Assembly (NCBI RefSeq): GCF_028583425.1
Contig: NC_072796.1
Span: 126,763,464 to 126,827,463 of the forward strand
Direction: 5' to 3'
Source of the DNA: Eublepharis macularius
Lineage: Eukaryota; Chordata; Lepidosauria; Squamata; Eublepharidae
Length of the DNA stretch: 64,000 nucleotides
The notes beneath the pieces were generated by a model. That model made no database searches. It was given only the letters and a program-made list of their open reading frames with translations, and had not been told where the DNA came from. Below, one piece after another: positions 53,401 to 62,872 of the stretch (the first letter of the stretch is position 1; the number at the start of each line of letters is the position of its first letter). The position numbers and the translations under genes were made by a program.

Positions 53401-53869
53401 GACGCAGCTGAGGCTGGAAAGTTTGGAAGATACCCACATCATCAAAGGGGAGGACGACGCCTTGTCAGACAAACACGGCTGCCCAGCCTATGTCAGTCCA
53501 GAAATCTTAAACACAACGGGGACCTATTCTGGAAAGTCGGCTGATGTTTGGAGTTTAGGAGTAATGCTGTACACACTCTTAGTGGGACGCTATCCTTTCC
53601 ATGACTCGGACCCTAGCGCCCTGTTTACAAAAATCCGCCGTGGACAGTTCTGCATTCCCGACCACGTTTCTCCTAAAGCCAGATGTCTCATCCGTAGCCT
53701 GCTGAGACGAGACCCCTCTGAAAGACTTACCGCTCCAGAAATTTTGCTCCATCCTTGGTTTGTTGCTGTTTTGGAGTCTGGATATGTTGACCAGGACACG
53801 GGAACCTCTGATCAAATTGTTCCGGAGAGCTCTAGAGAAGATGACGATATCAGTTTCTTTTTCTGCTAG
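53401..53869 (+). CDS. TRIB1: TRIB1 coding exon 3
   Basis: One base completes Arg212; residues 213-367 follow and TAG is at 53867-53869. The metal-binding DFG of true kinases is replaced by SLE (219-221, in [10 protein letters not shown]), the hallmark of TRIB1. The C-lobe keeps the APE-like SPEI region, [15 protein letters not shown], and [18 protein letters not shown] (the last seven residues, 326-332, are the MEK-binding motif). The COP1-binding motif DQIVPE lies at 349-354, before the acidic tail DDDISFFFC. All signature motifs are intact. Confidence 0.97.
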
Positions 53870-55499
53870 TCCTGATTCACCTCTTGGGAGAAGAACGTTG
53901 TATCCATGTTACAGCCTTCCTTGTGTTCTGGTTAACTTTGTTTTCCAAGTTGTAAATGCATCGTGTTTCAAAATCCAGTTGTGGTCCAGGACAGAAGCCG
54001 TCATCTTAAGCGCACTGCCTCCAAAGTTCCATTCCCCCACCCCCCTATCTCTGTGGAAGCACGCCAAAACAGAAAGCTGTAATCCTCTGCCTGGTTTAAT
54101 TTGGGCAGTTCCCCACTGAACTCCATGGGGATGGCTGGTACTCGGACTGCTTAGCCTATAATTCTGGACAACCTTGCTCTCTGGACTTGAATGGGACAAC
54201 ATACTCAAACGAGCACTTCGAAAATTTCAGTCTTTGTTCGATTCGTTTTTTAAAGAAACAACACAACACGGTCTGGGTTTTCCTTGCTCCATGTGTAATA
54301 TATATTCAGATCCACATGGACTTGCTGTGCTGGCAACTTTACGCTGCTGTAGCAACTAGAGGACAGCCAGCTGGATTCTTAAATATCTCCTTCATCATAA
54401 AATGACAGGGCTGTAAGCTGGGCGTTGATTACAGAATCTTTTTTGCCCATGATGTAAGAGAGAATATGCAGCCACAATTCTTGCCTTCCTCCAATGCCAG
54501 GCAGAGCACATGATAGTCATAGTGCAGAAAGTAATAAGATCATCTCTGTAAAAAGCGACATCATTGATTTCAAAACCAGATCTCCAAATGATGGGAATGG
54601 TGCCCTCCAGGCTGAATTTCTCAAACTTCTTCCAGAGCAAGCACTGGGTGTAATCTGCTTGAAATCAATGAGATTTTCTTCAGTCTGAAAAACCGTAGCC
54701 TTCCGGGCAGGTCCTTTTCTATATTCTGGTTTGCAAATCTAGACTACTAAAACTGAACTTAACCACTTCATCCACAATGGTTTGAGCTGAGGTCTGAAAT
54801 GTAAACTTGCTCCTTTGTGCAATTTCATATTAGGTTGGCTTAAATCCAAGGGCTACAGTTCAATCGAGTTGGGGCTGGATCCGATTGGTAAGCCTGATCA
54901 CAGCGTATGATATTTTAAAAGGGTTTACTTCTGAGGCTCTGATTTAAGTTGGTTGGAAGCTGGACAACTTAGCAAATTCGAGGGAGTTTGCACAAATTGT
55001 AATTTGACTACCCTGGTCAGATGTATTTGTTTTGCTTACTTTGTCTAAGACCAGAACCTTGAAAATGACTCGATCTCCAGTGATTGGCTTCGACAGGAGG
55101 CAAATATCCACCCCTTATTCTTGAACATTTATTTGGAAGTCTGATTTCAGTAACTCTTGCTTCCATGCAAAGTGTTTAGGTGTGAACTGTACATTCAAAT
55201 GCCTGCCTTTGAAACGGGTGCTGTGATCATGCTACCAATCTCCTACCTGTATGGCTGTTAAATCCCAGCTGGTAGTCTGATGCAACCCAAAGACCAGCCG
55301 TAGAATGCTTTTAATCCTTTCGACTTATCCCTGACTCCTCGTGTAAACTTAAGCGTTCCTTCTGAAAGAAGAAAAATGGCTGCGGTTGTCAAATGTGTTA
55401 CTGTAGCAGGTAGCCAAGGACTCCTTTTGACCTTTCTCCCTGCCGTTTTCCGCCCCAGACAATTCATATCCTAAGAAGGCACGGAAGTGGCGTTCATAG

Positions 55500-55560
55500 T
55501 GTGTGTGTGTGTGTGTGCGTGCGCGTGTGTGTGTGCGCGCGCGTGCGTGCGTGCGCGCGC
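55500..55560. repeat. (TG)n/(CG)n alternating purine-pyrimidine tract
   Basis: 61 bp of strictly alternating T/C and G, starting with TG repeats and ending in CG-rich units (GCGCGCGTGCGTGCGTGCGC). It is a classic Z-forming sequence and lies inside the TRIB1 3' UTR. Confidence 0.9.
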
Positions 55561-57406
55561 CTTGCTGAGAAGATGAATGCTCAGCCAGCCTTGTTACTGA
55601 CTTTCACCGGATGCACCTTTGTGGTCAAAGAGATGTGGGTGTGTAAATGATACCGAGCTGCTGCTGGTATCTTTATGAAGCTGTCTAATCTTGTGTTTCA
55701 CTATCTCTGCAATCTTGGAAGGCGGCTGTTGTTTGCATCCTATGTAGATGGGGAACCTGGGCAGCCAGAAGGTGACTTGTGCCAGGCTTGCCCAACTGGT
55801 CAGGGGCAGAGGCGGGCTTTGATTCCCTACCTCTTGAATCACACGCATCCAGTTCTAGGCCAAAACCTCACTGTTGAATTTAAGAAAAGTAAGCAAGAGC
55901 AGAGACAGGACTCCCATGTTCAGCAGTGTAGGTCCCCACTTTAAAAGACCTCAGGTAGCAGAGGCTTGGAAAGACTGGGGGCCTTGGAGAGCTGCAGATA
56001 TCTCTGGGCTAGACTGACCAAGAATCTTTGCATAAGATCCCCTTCCTACAGTCAACACTGAAGCGATAGCCATGGTGCTGAATTTTCTATCCTGTTAAAC
56101 ATAGCTAGCGTTTGTAAAGAACAGTTCTTCTCTGGCAAGTGGTTTGAAAGGGCTTTCTTCCTCAGCTTGCCTAGGTCTCTTGCATCAATGCCGGTGGGCG
56201 TTGCTTTGAAAGTGGAATTGTGTATCTAAATACCAAAAGGCATCAGCTAAGGGTGGAGTGGACCTAACCTGAGAAGCAATGATAAGCCCTATCTCATTGC
56301 ATATGTGTTTGTGTGTATGTGTGTCTTCACCTTTTGTTTTGGGATTTGCATTGCATCCTCGCCCTTTCTACCAAAGGAAAAATAATTACCCATTTCAGTG
56401 AGCAAACAAAACAATAACCTGATGTCCCTATCTGAATATTCCTTCTGGAGATCTTTCTAATCCCTTCCTCTTTCTTCCTTCTTGCTCTGGCTGTGATAAT
56501 TTTTCACTTGATACCTGCTCTTGGATAAAGAATACACTTGAAATGTTGTTCTCCCGGGTGAACTTTCCAGAAAAGAGGAACTGCTTCAGTTTGGTGACTT
56601 GATCTACTGCCCCCGTGACTAGGCCCAGAAGATTTTGTTAATTGGAAGATGGCTGGTCCTCCTTGTCTTGTGAGTGTGCCATAGGTGAGCATAGGCATGA
56701 GTTGAAACTTTAAACAGAGAACTTTGTGCGCACTTAACTTGCAAGCCTGTATGTGTATACACATGCACAGAATCAACTAAATTTAAACACAGTTGTATAC
56801 AACCTCTAACATGACTTTGTTCATTGAGAGTAGAGTTACGAAGTTAAGCCAGCTGTGGTTTTACTTTCCGAATAACTCTGATAAATACGTTCTGTGTTGA
56901 GTTATTTGAATTTTTTTTTAAAAAGGCTGAATATCCTCACACAAACATCAGTTCCCAGAATGCTTTGAGGGAGAGGCAAGTGGTACAAGAAGAAACCAGT
57001 TGGGCTTGTACATTGAAGTATGTAATATTGATGTTCCCAACGAATTGGGATACATCTAAAAGTTATTTTTTTAAAGCAAGTTCTTATAAAGAAGGTAGGC
57101 CACTGTGCTTTGGAGAGAGCTTGGCCGTACCTAATCTGCTGTGTACTTAGTACAATGACATCTTATCATTAAAGATAGCTTTAAAAAAAATGGCTGTAAT
57201 ATGTGTATGTCCTGAAACCTGAGGTGTCAGCAGTTTAAATGTGAATTATGGCTGGCAATACTAACGACAGAATCAAGAGAATTAGTTGAAATTTTATATT
57301 TTGACCTTTGATTGCACTAAAGCTCTTGTGATTGCTTTGATATATATTTGTATCTGTGATACAGTTTTTTTTAAAAAAAAAATCTCCTCAAACCTGCCTC
57401 TGAACC

Positions 57407-57468
57407 TGTATATATTGGTAGGTGCCAAGCTAATAACACTATGTCAGATGTCTGTAAATATGTACATA
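57407..57468 (+). promoter_or_regulatory. cluster of three Pumilio-type elements (UGUANAUA)
   Basis: TGTATATA at 57407-57414, TGTAAATA at 57453-57460 and TGTACATA at 57461-57468. The last two abut. All three match UGUANAUA and lie 40-100 nt before the poly(A) signal in the sense strand. Confidence 0.75.
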
Positions 57469-57507
57469 TTTGAAAATGAAGATGTAAAATTCCTGTACAA
57501 AATGTTT

Positions 57508-57513
57508 AATAAA
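57508..57513 (+). terminator. TRIB1 poly(A) signal AATAAA
   Basis: AATAAA in GTTTAATAAATCTGG, followed by TTTTGTCCTCTTCTGG as a U/GU-rich element. Another AATAAA lies at 57666. Confidence 0.85.
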
Positions 57514-57708
57514 TCTGGTTTCATAACAAACCTCGTTTTGTCCTCTTCTGGGATATATATAGGAGGTTTCCCGGGTCTCCCACAAAGCGGGGAGCTCATT
57601 TTTGGGAAGGGTATCTACTTGGGTTTTTTTTTTGCTGTGGACTGAAGTCTGTAAGTGGATGATAGAATAAAAGTATTTTAAAGGATGCTGCAAGACTCAT
57701 TAAGATGT

Positions 57709-57950
57709 TTCACATGCAGGGACGCGGTGGAATGGAGTTCCGGAACCTCTTGAAAATGGTCACATGGCTGGTGGCCCCGCCCCCTGATCTCTAAAAAGAG
57801 GGGAGTTCAGATTGACAGCACGGAGGGCAATCTCAACTCCCCTTTGTCTGGAGATCAGGTGGCGGGGCCACCAGCCATGTGTCCATTTTCTCTGAGGGCA
57901 ACCCACTGAGTTCCACCACCTTTTTCCAGAAAAAAAGCCCTGTTCACATA
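57709..57950. mobile_element. hAT-like MITE, family 1, copy D
   Basis: The body is 57717-57942. The flanking octamers TTCACATG and TTCACATA match at 7 of 8. The left end CAGGGACGCGG lacks the T-run, through a small deletion; the right end AAAAAAGCCCTG is complete. The palindromic arms are present. It lies ~200 bp past the TRIB1 poly(A) signal. Confidence 0.82.
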
Positions 57951-57954
57951 CTGG

Positions 57955-58340
57955 AATTTATTTATTTGGGGAATATACTGGGGCAAGTCAAAGTAACATG
58001 AGCAACTTAAATTACCAATATTTAAAGCAGCATAAAAGAGCCATTTAGTGGCCTGAAAACAGCTGTTGGGTTAGAAACAGGGTCATAAGACAGTTGCCAG
58101 AAAATGATAAAACCCCTTAATTTAAAAGCCTGAGTTTTAAAAATTTTGGCCTGGCACCTAAAGAAAAGTAAGGGAGATTCCAGGTGAGCCCCAAGGGTAT
58201 TCCAAATATGAGGGGCCATGCCTGAAAAAGCCCTGTCTTAAGATACCATCTGCTTAGCCCTTGCAGCCAGAGGGGGATGCAGCAGGACTCTGGAAGAAAA
58301 TTTCATTTTTTGTAAAGCATCTGTCTGCACAGAAGTCACT
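57955..58340 (-). repeat. dispersed LINE-like repeat shared with 6480-6720
   Basis: 'gtgagccccaagggtattcc', 'ggggccatgcctgaaaaagccctgtc', 'ccttgcagccagagggggatgcag'. The same family as near 6560-6650, class uncertain. Confidence 0.4.
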
Positions 58341-58737
58341 GCTACCGATGTCGAAGTGAATGAGACATAAAAGTTGCTGGGCTCCAACCTGAAAATTTCC
58401 TTTAATTTTTTTAAAAGAAAATCTGTTGCTTGAATTGACAGCTGAGGCAGTTGTGGTTCTTCTCCACCAGCTCCTCCTCCCCTCTCCTGTACTTTACTCC
58501 ATGCCACTGCTGTGGTCTGCTCTCCCCAAATACGGGGCAGACATGCAAGCCAGGAAGAAAGATGGGAGAAGCTGTGAGTGACCTAGTTCCCCAATTCACT
58601 AGCAAGTTGGAAAGAGAATCACTAGGTCTGCAAATGGGAAACATGAAGGCATGCAGTCACATTCCAGGAAAGCAAGAAGGCGAGATGAATCACGGCGGCA
58701 TGCCCCATAATTAAATTAATTACAACTATTCTCCCTG

Positions 58738-58918
58738 GTGGGGACCTGAAGCAGTTTAGGATATTCTCTCCATTTTATCCTCACAACAGCCATGTGAGGT
58801 AGGTTAGGCTAAGACGGACTGATCCAAGATCTTCCAGCAAGCTTGTGTGGCAGAGTGAGGATTTGAACGCAGTTCTCCCAGACCTTAGTCTAACACTCCT
58901 ACACCATGCTGGTACCCC
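58738..58918 (-). repeat. tRNA-SINE/MIR-like element, reverse orientation
   Basis: TCTCCATTTTATCCTCACAA, CCATGTGAGGTAGGTTAGGC, GAGGATTTGAACGCAGTTCT, CTAACACTCCTACACCATGC. This is the reverse complement of the family at 62150. Confidence 0.7.
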
Positions 58919-59689
58919 TCTTAAGTGGTGGAAGGGTGTCTGTTACCACGGTTAAAGGAAGATTAAAGATGAGCTTGGCCCCATCCCCCATCAGACTACA
59001 AGAGTGAAAGTTAGCCATGATTTATAGTGAACAAGATCCTCCTTTCTGGGTAGGTTTTGCTTTTGGGTGAGGCTAAGGGCACCATCTATTACATAATGTC
59101 TATTAGGCATTGAGCAATGACTTGTGATTGGTTTCAGTGGTCATGTGAGAAATGCCTCATCACTCTGCTCTGTTTCTGCCGGTAGGACGGGCCAGTCACT
59201 GAAGCCATGTAAGGATTTGCTAAGCCTCGGGAGGGGTTCCTGTGGTGATGGCTGTCACTCCAAGCAAGGACTTGCATCTTTTCTCTGGGTGAGGAGGAGA
59301 AAGCCATTGTGACTCCAAACGGTGTAAATGAACGCTTTCTTATTTCCCATGTCCTCAACAGTGCTTTTCAGTGGGTGCAATTCCATGCCTTTTGGCAAGT
59401 TGATTCAGATCATCCGAATTCTTTCCACACAATGTGCTGGGACTTCCGCTTGACATATGCTTATGTAGAAAAAAGTATAACTGGGATTCTCTATAGAGTC
59501 TATGGATACAGCTGCAGCGTCCTGTGGTACTTAAAAAACGTGGCCATCTACCGTTAGTGGACAGTATCTAGGATTAGCGCTATGGGTAGCTAAGAGTATT
59601 CATTGGGGCCTAGTTCTCACTGAAGTGGTAAATGTATGTGGGGGGGGGGGCTGTACCACTTCAGATGGTCACATGAATAGATCAAGATG
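58919..59689. other. flanking sequence without recognised features
   Basis: A G-run lies at ~59640-59650. Nothing else is recognised. Confidence 0.45.
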
Positions 59690-59915
59690 GGTAGCCATAT
59701 TAGTCTGTAGCAGTAGAAAAGAGCAAGAGTCCAGTAGCACCGATAAGACTAAACAAAATTGGTGGTAGGGTATGAGCTTTCGTGAGTCACAGCTCACTTC
59801 TTCAGATACCTGATTTGAAGAAGTGAACTGTGACTCACAAAAACTCATACCCTACCACAACTTTTGTTAGTCTTTTAGGTGCTACTGGACCCTTGCTCTT
59901 TTCTACTGTCACACG
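59690..59915. repeat. hammerhead-like repeat dimer, one arm intact
   Basis: Head-to-head arms share GAGTCCAGTAGCACC / GGTGCTACTGGACCC. The - strand arm (59810-59769) has GGTAT, CTGAAGA, A, GTGAGC-TGT-GACTCAC, GAAA, GCTC, ATACC. Stem I (GGTAT/ATACC) pairs perfectly and all core bases are kept. The + arm has lost them (TTGAAGA, AAAA). Confidence 0.78.
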
Positions 59916-60005
59916 AACGTTTTCCTCCATATGCAAAATTTCCTCGGTACAGAAAAGTACCATATCAAGGCTTCTAACCTACCTGGAAGAAACTCATTTT
60001 TATGT

Positions 60006-60133
60006 AGTTTCAGATGGGTAGCCCTGTTGGTCTGTAGTAGTAGAGCAAGATTCGGGTCCAGTAGCAGCTTACAAACTAACTAGATTTGCAGGGTATGAGC
60101 TTTCGAGTGTCAAAGCTCCCCTCGTCAGGTTTT
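60006..60133 (-). repeat. hammerhead-like repeat arm with a variant core
   Basis: The - strand reads CTGACGA, then GGGGAG...CACTC, GAAA, GCTC, ATACCC. The outer part is GTTGGTCTGTAGTAGTAGAG. It lies 90 bp from the dimer at 59690. Confidence 0.65.
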
Positions 60134-60269
60134 AATAGAGGCCTCTTAAGGCACGGTGTCTCTTGGCCTGCATTCTGAGGAGAAAAACTTGTGTCTCTGG
60201 AATGTTCCATTGTAGTGAGGCCTGCTTTAGATACCCAAAGGGATATTTTGAAGGTCTGAAGCAACCCCG

Positions 60270-60415
60270 AAGGTGGAGTAAAGAACATAAGAAGAGCTTG
60301 GTTGGTTGCATCAACCCCAGCACCTTGTTTCATACAGTAGCCAACCAGTTGCCCTCGCTGGGGTGGGCAACAAACAGGACATCGAGGCTTTCCCTCATGT
60401 TTCCTTCCACTTAAA
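60270..60415 (-). repeat. CR1/L3-like LINE 3' UTR fragment
   Basis: AAGAACATAAGAAGAGCTTG, 'acagtagccaaccagttgccctcgctgggg' and 'caaacaggacatcgaggctttccctcatgtt'. The same family and orientation as 33140-33905. Confidence 0.65.
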
Positions 60416-60774
60416 TGAGGCATCAAGTGATAATCATCCATATGGAAATTTGTTTAATTTTATTTTTGAATTGATAGCATGCTGTGTGTTCTTTTTAGCC
60501 TGGCAGATGCCCTATTTTTGAAACTTAAGGTAAGCTAGAGTGCCAGGGGGTACATACGCAAATACTTGCAAATAATTTCAGTGTTGCGCAGGATCTGGCA
60601 AAGCAATGGGGTCAAACCTATAAAGTGGATGGGGTTGGTGGATGTGCTGCTGGTAACCAGAACTTCAATCAGCTCCACCTAAGAATGTTTTGAAAACCGG
60701 GCTTTGAATCAGTCAAGAGCTTGCACTGAATGCCCAAGAATTGCTTTCTAGAATAGGAAAAGGTCTGGTTAAGC
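60416..60774. other. flanking sequence without recognised features
   Basis: Nothing recognised. Confidence 0.45.
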
Positions 60775-61222
60775 TGTGTGTGTGTTATGTGCCGTCAAGT
60801 TGCCTCCGACCTATGGCGACCCTATGAATGAAAGTAGATCCAGAGGACTTAGCCATGTTAGTCTGTAGTAGCAGAATTGAAAAGAGTCCAGTAGCACCTT
60901 TAAGACTAACCAACTTTACTGTAGCATAAGCTTTCGAGAATCACAGTTCTCTTTGTCAGATGCGAGACGCATCTGATGAAGAGAACTGCGATTCTCGAAA
61001 GCTTATGCTACAGTAAAGTTGGTTAGTCTTAAAGGTGCTACTGGACTCTTCAATTTTCCTATGAATGATTTTCCTATGAATGAAAGACCTCCAAAACATC
61101 TTATCATTAACAGACTTGTTCAGATCTTGCAAACTGGAGGACGTGGCTTCTTTTATTGAGCCAACCCATCTCGTTTTAGGTCTTCCTCTTTTCCTACTGC
61201 CTTCAACTTTTCCTAGCTGGTT
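60775..61222 (-). mobile_element. BovB-type LINE 3' end, split by a hammerhead-like dimer
   Basis: The - strand frame reads LGKVEGSRKRGRPKTRWVGS, as at 7755-8012. The + strand has TGTGCCGTCAAGTTGCCTCC at 60788-60806 and 'gaaagacctccaaaacatc' at ~61082. The two parts are separated by the insertion at 60835-61072. Confidence 0.7.
60821..61086. mobile_element. hammerhead-like repeat dimer with 14-bp TSD and one intact arm
   Basis: The body is 60835-61072 between CCTATGAATGAAAG duplications (60821-60834, 61073-61086). The + arm: GCAT 60969-60972, CTGATGA 60973-60979, one extra A, GAGAA/TTCTC stem II, GAAA 60997-61000, GCTT, ATGC 61005-61008. Stem I GCAT/ATGC pairs perfectly. The - arm has one core change (CTGACAA). 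This is the cleanest copy of the family. Confidence 0.85.
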
Positions 61223-62149
61223 TTCCTCTTTAAAAAGTGTTAACACACCTGGTAGGTCCAGTTCTGCTCACCTGAGACAGGTTTTTTCACAATCACCATT
61301 ACTCTTATCAAGCTTGCCTTTGTGGGAGGTGGGGGAGGGGACACTACCTTTTAGGAGGGGCCACTACCTTTTACTTTGAGGATGGAAGAATGCTTAAATA
61401 GGAAAGAACAAAAACGAAAGTATTTAAGGAAACAAGAGCTCTGTAACGTTAAATTACTGTTCTTCTTTGGTTTCTAATTTTTCTGAGATTAACAATTTGT
61501 AGACAATAAAACAAGCACTTGAGTCTGGGAGCAGGATTCTAGACGTTTTTGCCGGGGGTTATAAGGAAACCACTGATTCATTCCTTGGAACTGAACCAGA
61601 GAGTCTGGCAGCCAACTTGGGGAGGAAGACTAGCAATTTCCCTGACTAAAATGTACAGATATTGAGCGGCGGGGGGGGGGGGGAGGGGGGTGTCTCTCTG
61701 TGTGTGAGAAAATGAATAAATGAATTCCAGGATGGATGAAGGTTAGGAAAAAGCCTTTATTCTAAGGTCCTGTTTACATAGGTTGGTTTTACTAACTACA
61801 ACAGTAGGCAGTAATTTGCATGTATGAATGGGCCGGCACCTGTATTGCCATATGCTACTATTGCACAGCACTCCGACTGCTATGCTTCTCAATGCAATCT
61901 GTTTATGCAACCGGCCAGCCATCGAGTACACAGTAATTTAGAGGCATATATAAACGAGGCCTAAGACACAGCCTGCCGCTTTGACAAGGTGCTTGGCCAC
62001 TGTCCTTGTCACTTTAGAGTAATGCCACTTATGCCTGCTGATGGCCACAGTGGGTCACCAGCCAAGGACGGCTTTGCTCTTCTGAGCTGCACCTCCCAAC
62101 TGGGATATGAAATCAAATCGCACGGCTTGCTGTTTGCATGGATAGGCCA
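61223..62149. other. flanking sequence; G-runs at ~61667-61688
   Basis: Nothing else is recognised. No coding frame of note. Confidence 0.45.
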
Positions 62150-62396
62150 ATAATGAGAGCCAGGGTGGTGCAGCGCTTAGCGGTTTGGTCTAGGATCTGG
62201 GAGTCCCAGGTTGGAATCCCCACTATGCCATGGGACCTCATTGGGTGACCCAGGGCCATCACACACACTCAGCCCAACCTACCTCACAGGGTTGTTGTGG
62301 GGATAAAATGGAGGAGAGGAAAACAGTGTCAGCCATCTTGGGTCCACATTGGGGGAAAAGGTGGGGGTATAAATGAAGTAAATAAATTGTAACAAC
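62150..62396 (+). repeat. tRNA-derived SINE, well preserved
   Basis: GAGCCAGGGTGGTGCAGCGC, GTTGGAATCCCCACTATGCC (box B-like), CCTCACAGGGTTGTTGTGGG, 'aaaggtgggggtataaatgaagtaaat'. Confidence 0.8.
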
Positions 62397-62596
62397 CACC
62401 CTTTGAAATAGGATAAGCTGAAAAATAATCTCTGATCCAAAGTCATACTCGCCCCTTTTGTTTCCCTTCCACAAAGGGGTCGTTGATTCATAGCTGTGCA
62501 TGACAGGTGCCTTGCCAATAGACCTCTCACAATTTGGTCCTCCCCTTCTGGCAGTCCTGGTTCCACTGACATAGAGTGGGTTCCTTTGGGATAAAT

Positions 62597-62872
62597 GATA
62601 AAACCAGGGCTTTTTTTCAGGGGGAACGCGGGGGAACAGAGTTCCAGAACCTCTTGAAAATGGTCACATGGCTGGTGGCCCCGCCCTCTGATCTCCAGAC
62701 AGAGGGGAGGTTAGATTGCCCTCCGCGCCGCCGAGCGGCACGGAGGGCAATCTAAACTCCCCTCTGTCAGGAGATCAGGGGGCGGGGCCACCAGCCATGT
62801 GACTATTTTCTCCGAGGGTAACCCATTGAGTTCTACCACCTCTTTTCCCAGAAAAAAAGCCCTGGATAAAAC
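62597..62872. mobile_element. hAT-like MITE, family 1, copy E (with 8-bp TSD)
   Basis: The body is 62605-62864 between perfect GATAAAAC octamers. The ends are CAGGGCTTTTTTTCAGGG and CCCAGAAAAAAAGCCCTG. The arms GGTTAGATTGCCCTCCGCGC and their reverse complement meet at 'gccgccgagcggcacgg'. It is the tightest palindrome of the five copies. Confidence 0.9.

Larger units (their letters stand above)
43180..57535 (+). other. TRIB1: TRIB1 gene (three coding exons)
   Basis: TRIB1 encodes a Tribbles pseudokinase that acts as a scaffold. It brings substrates such as C/EBP-alpha to the COP1 ubiquitin ligase and binds MEK1. The coding exons 43688-44029, 47260-47552 and 53401-53869 join in frame to 367 codons plus stop, close to the human length of 372. 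Introns are 44030-47259 and 47553-53400. The three-exon layout, with the first exon ending at the beta-3 lysine, agrees with vertebrate Tribbles genes. The 5' boundary is approximate; the 3' end is set by the poly(A) signal at 57508. Confidence 0.95.
53870..57535 (+). other. TRIB1: TRIB1 3' UTR
   Basis: About 3.6 kb of AT-balanced, mostly non-repetitive sequence between the stop codon and the poly(A) signal at 57508. It contains few recognisable transposons, unlike the flanks, which fits a transcribed 3' UTR under constraint. It includes the purine-pyrimidine run at 55500 and the Pumilio-type cluster at 57407-57468. Whether the full length is used in all transcripts is unknown. Confidence 0.8.
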
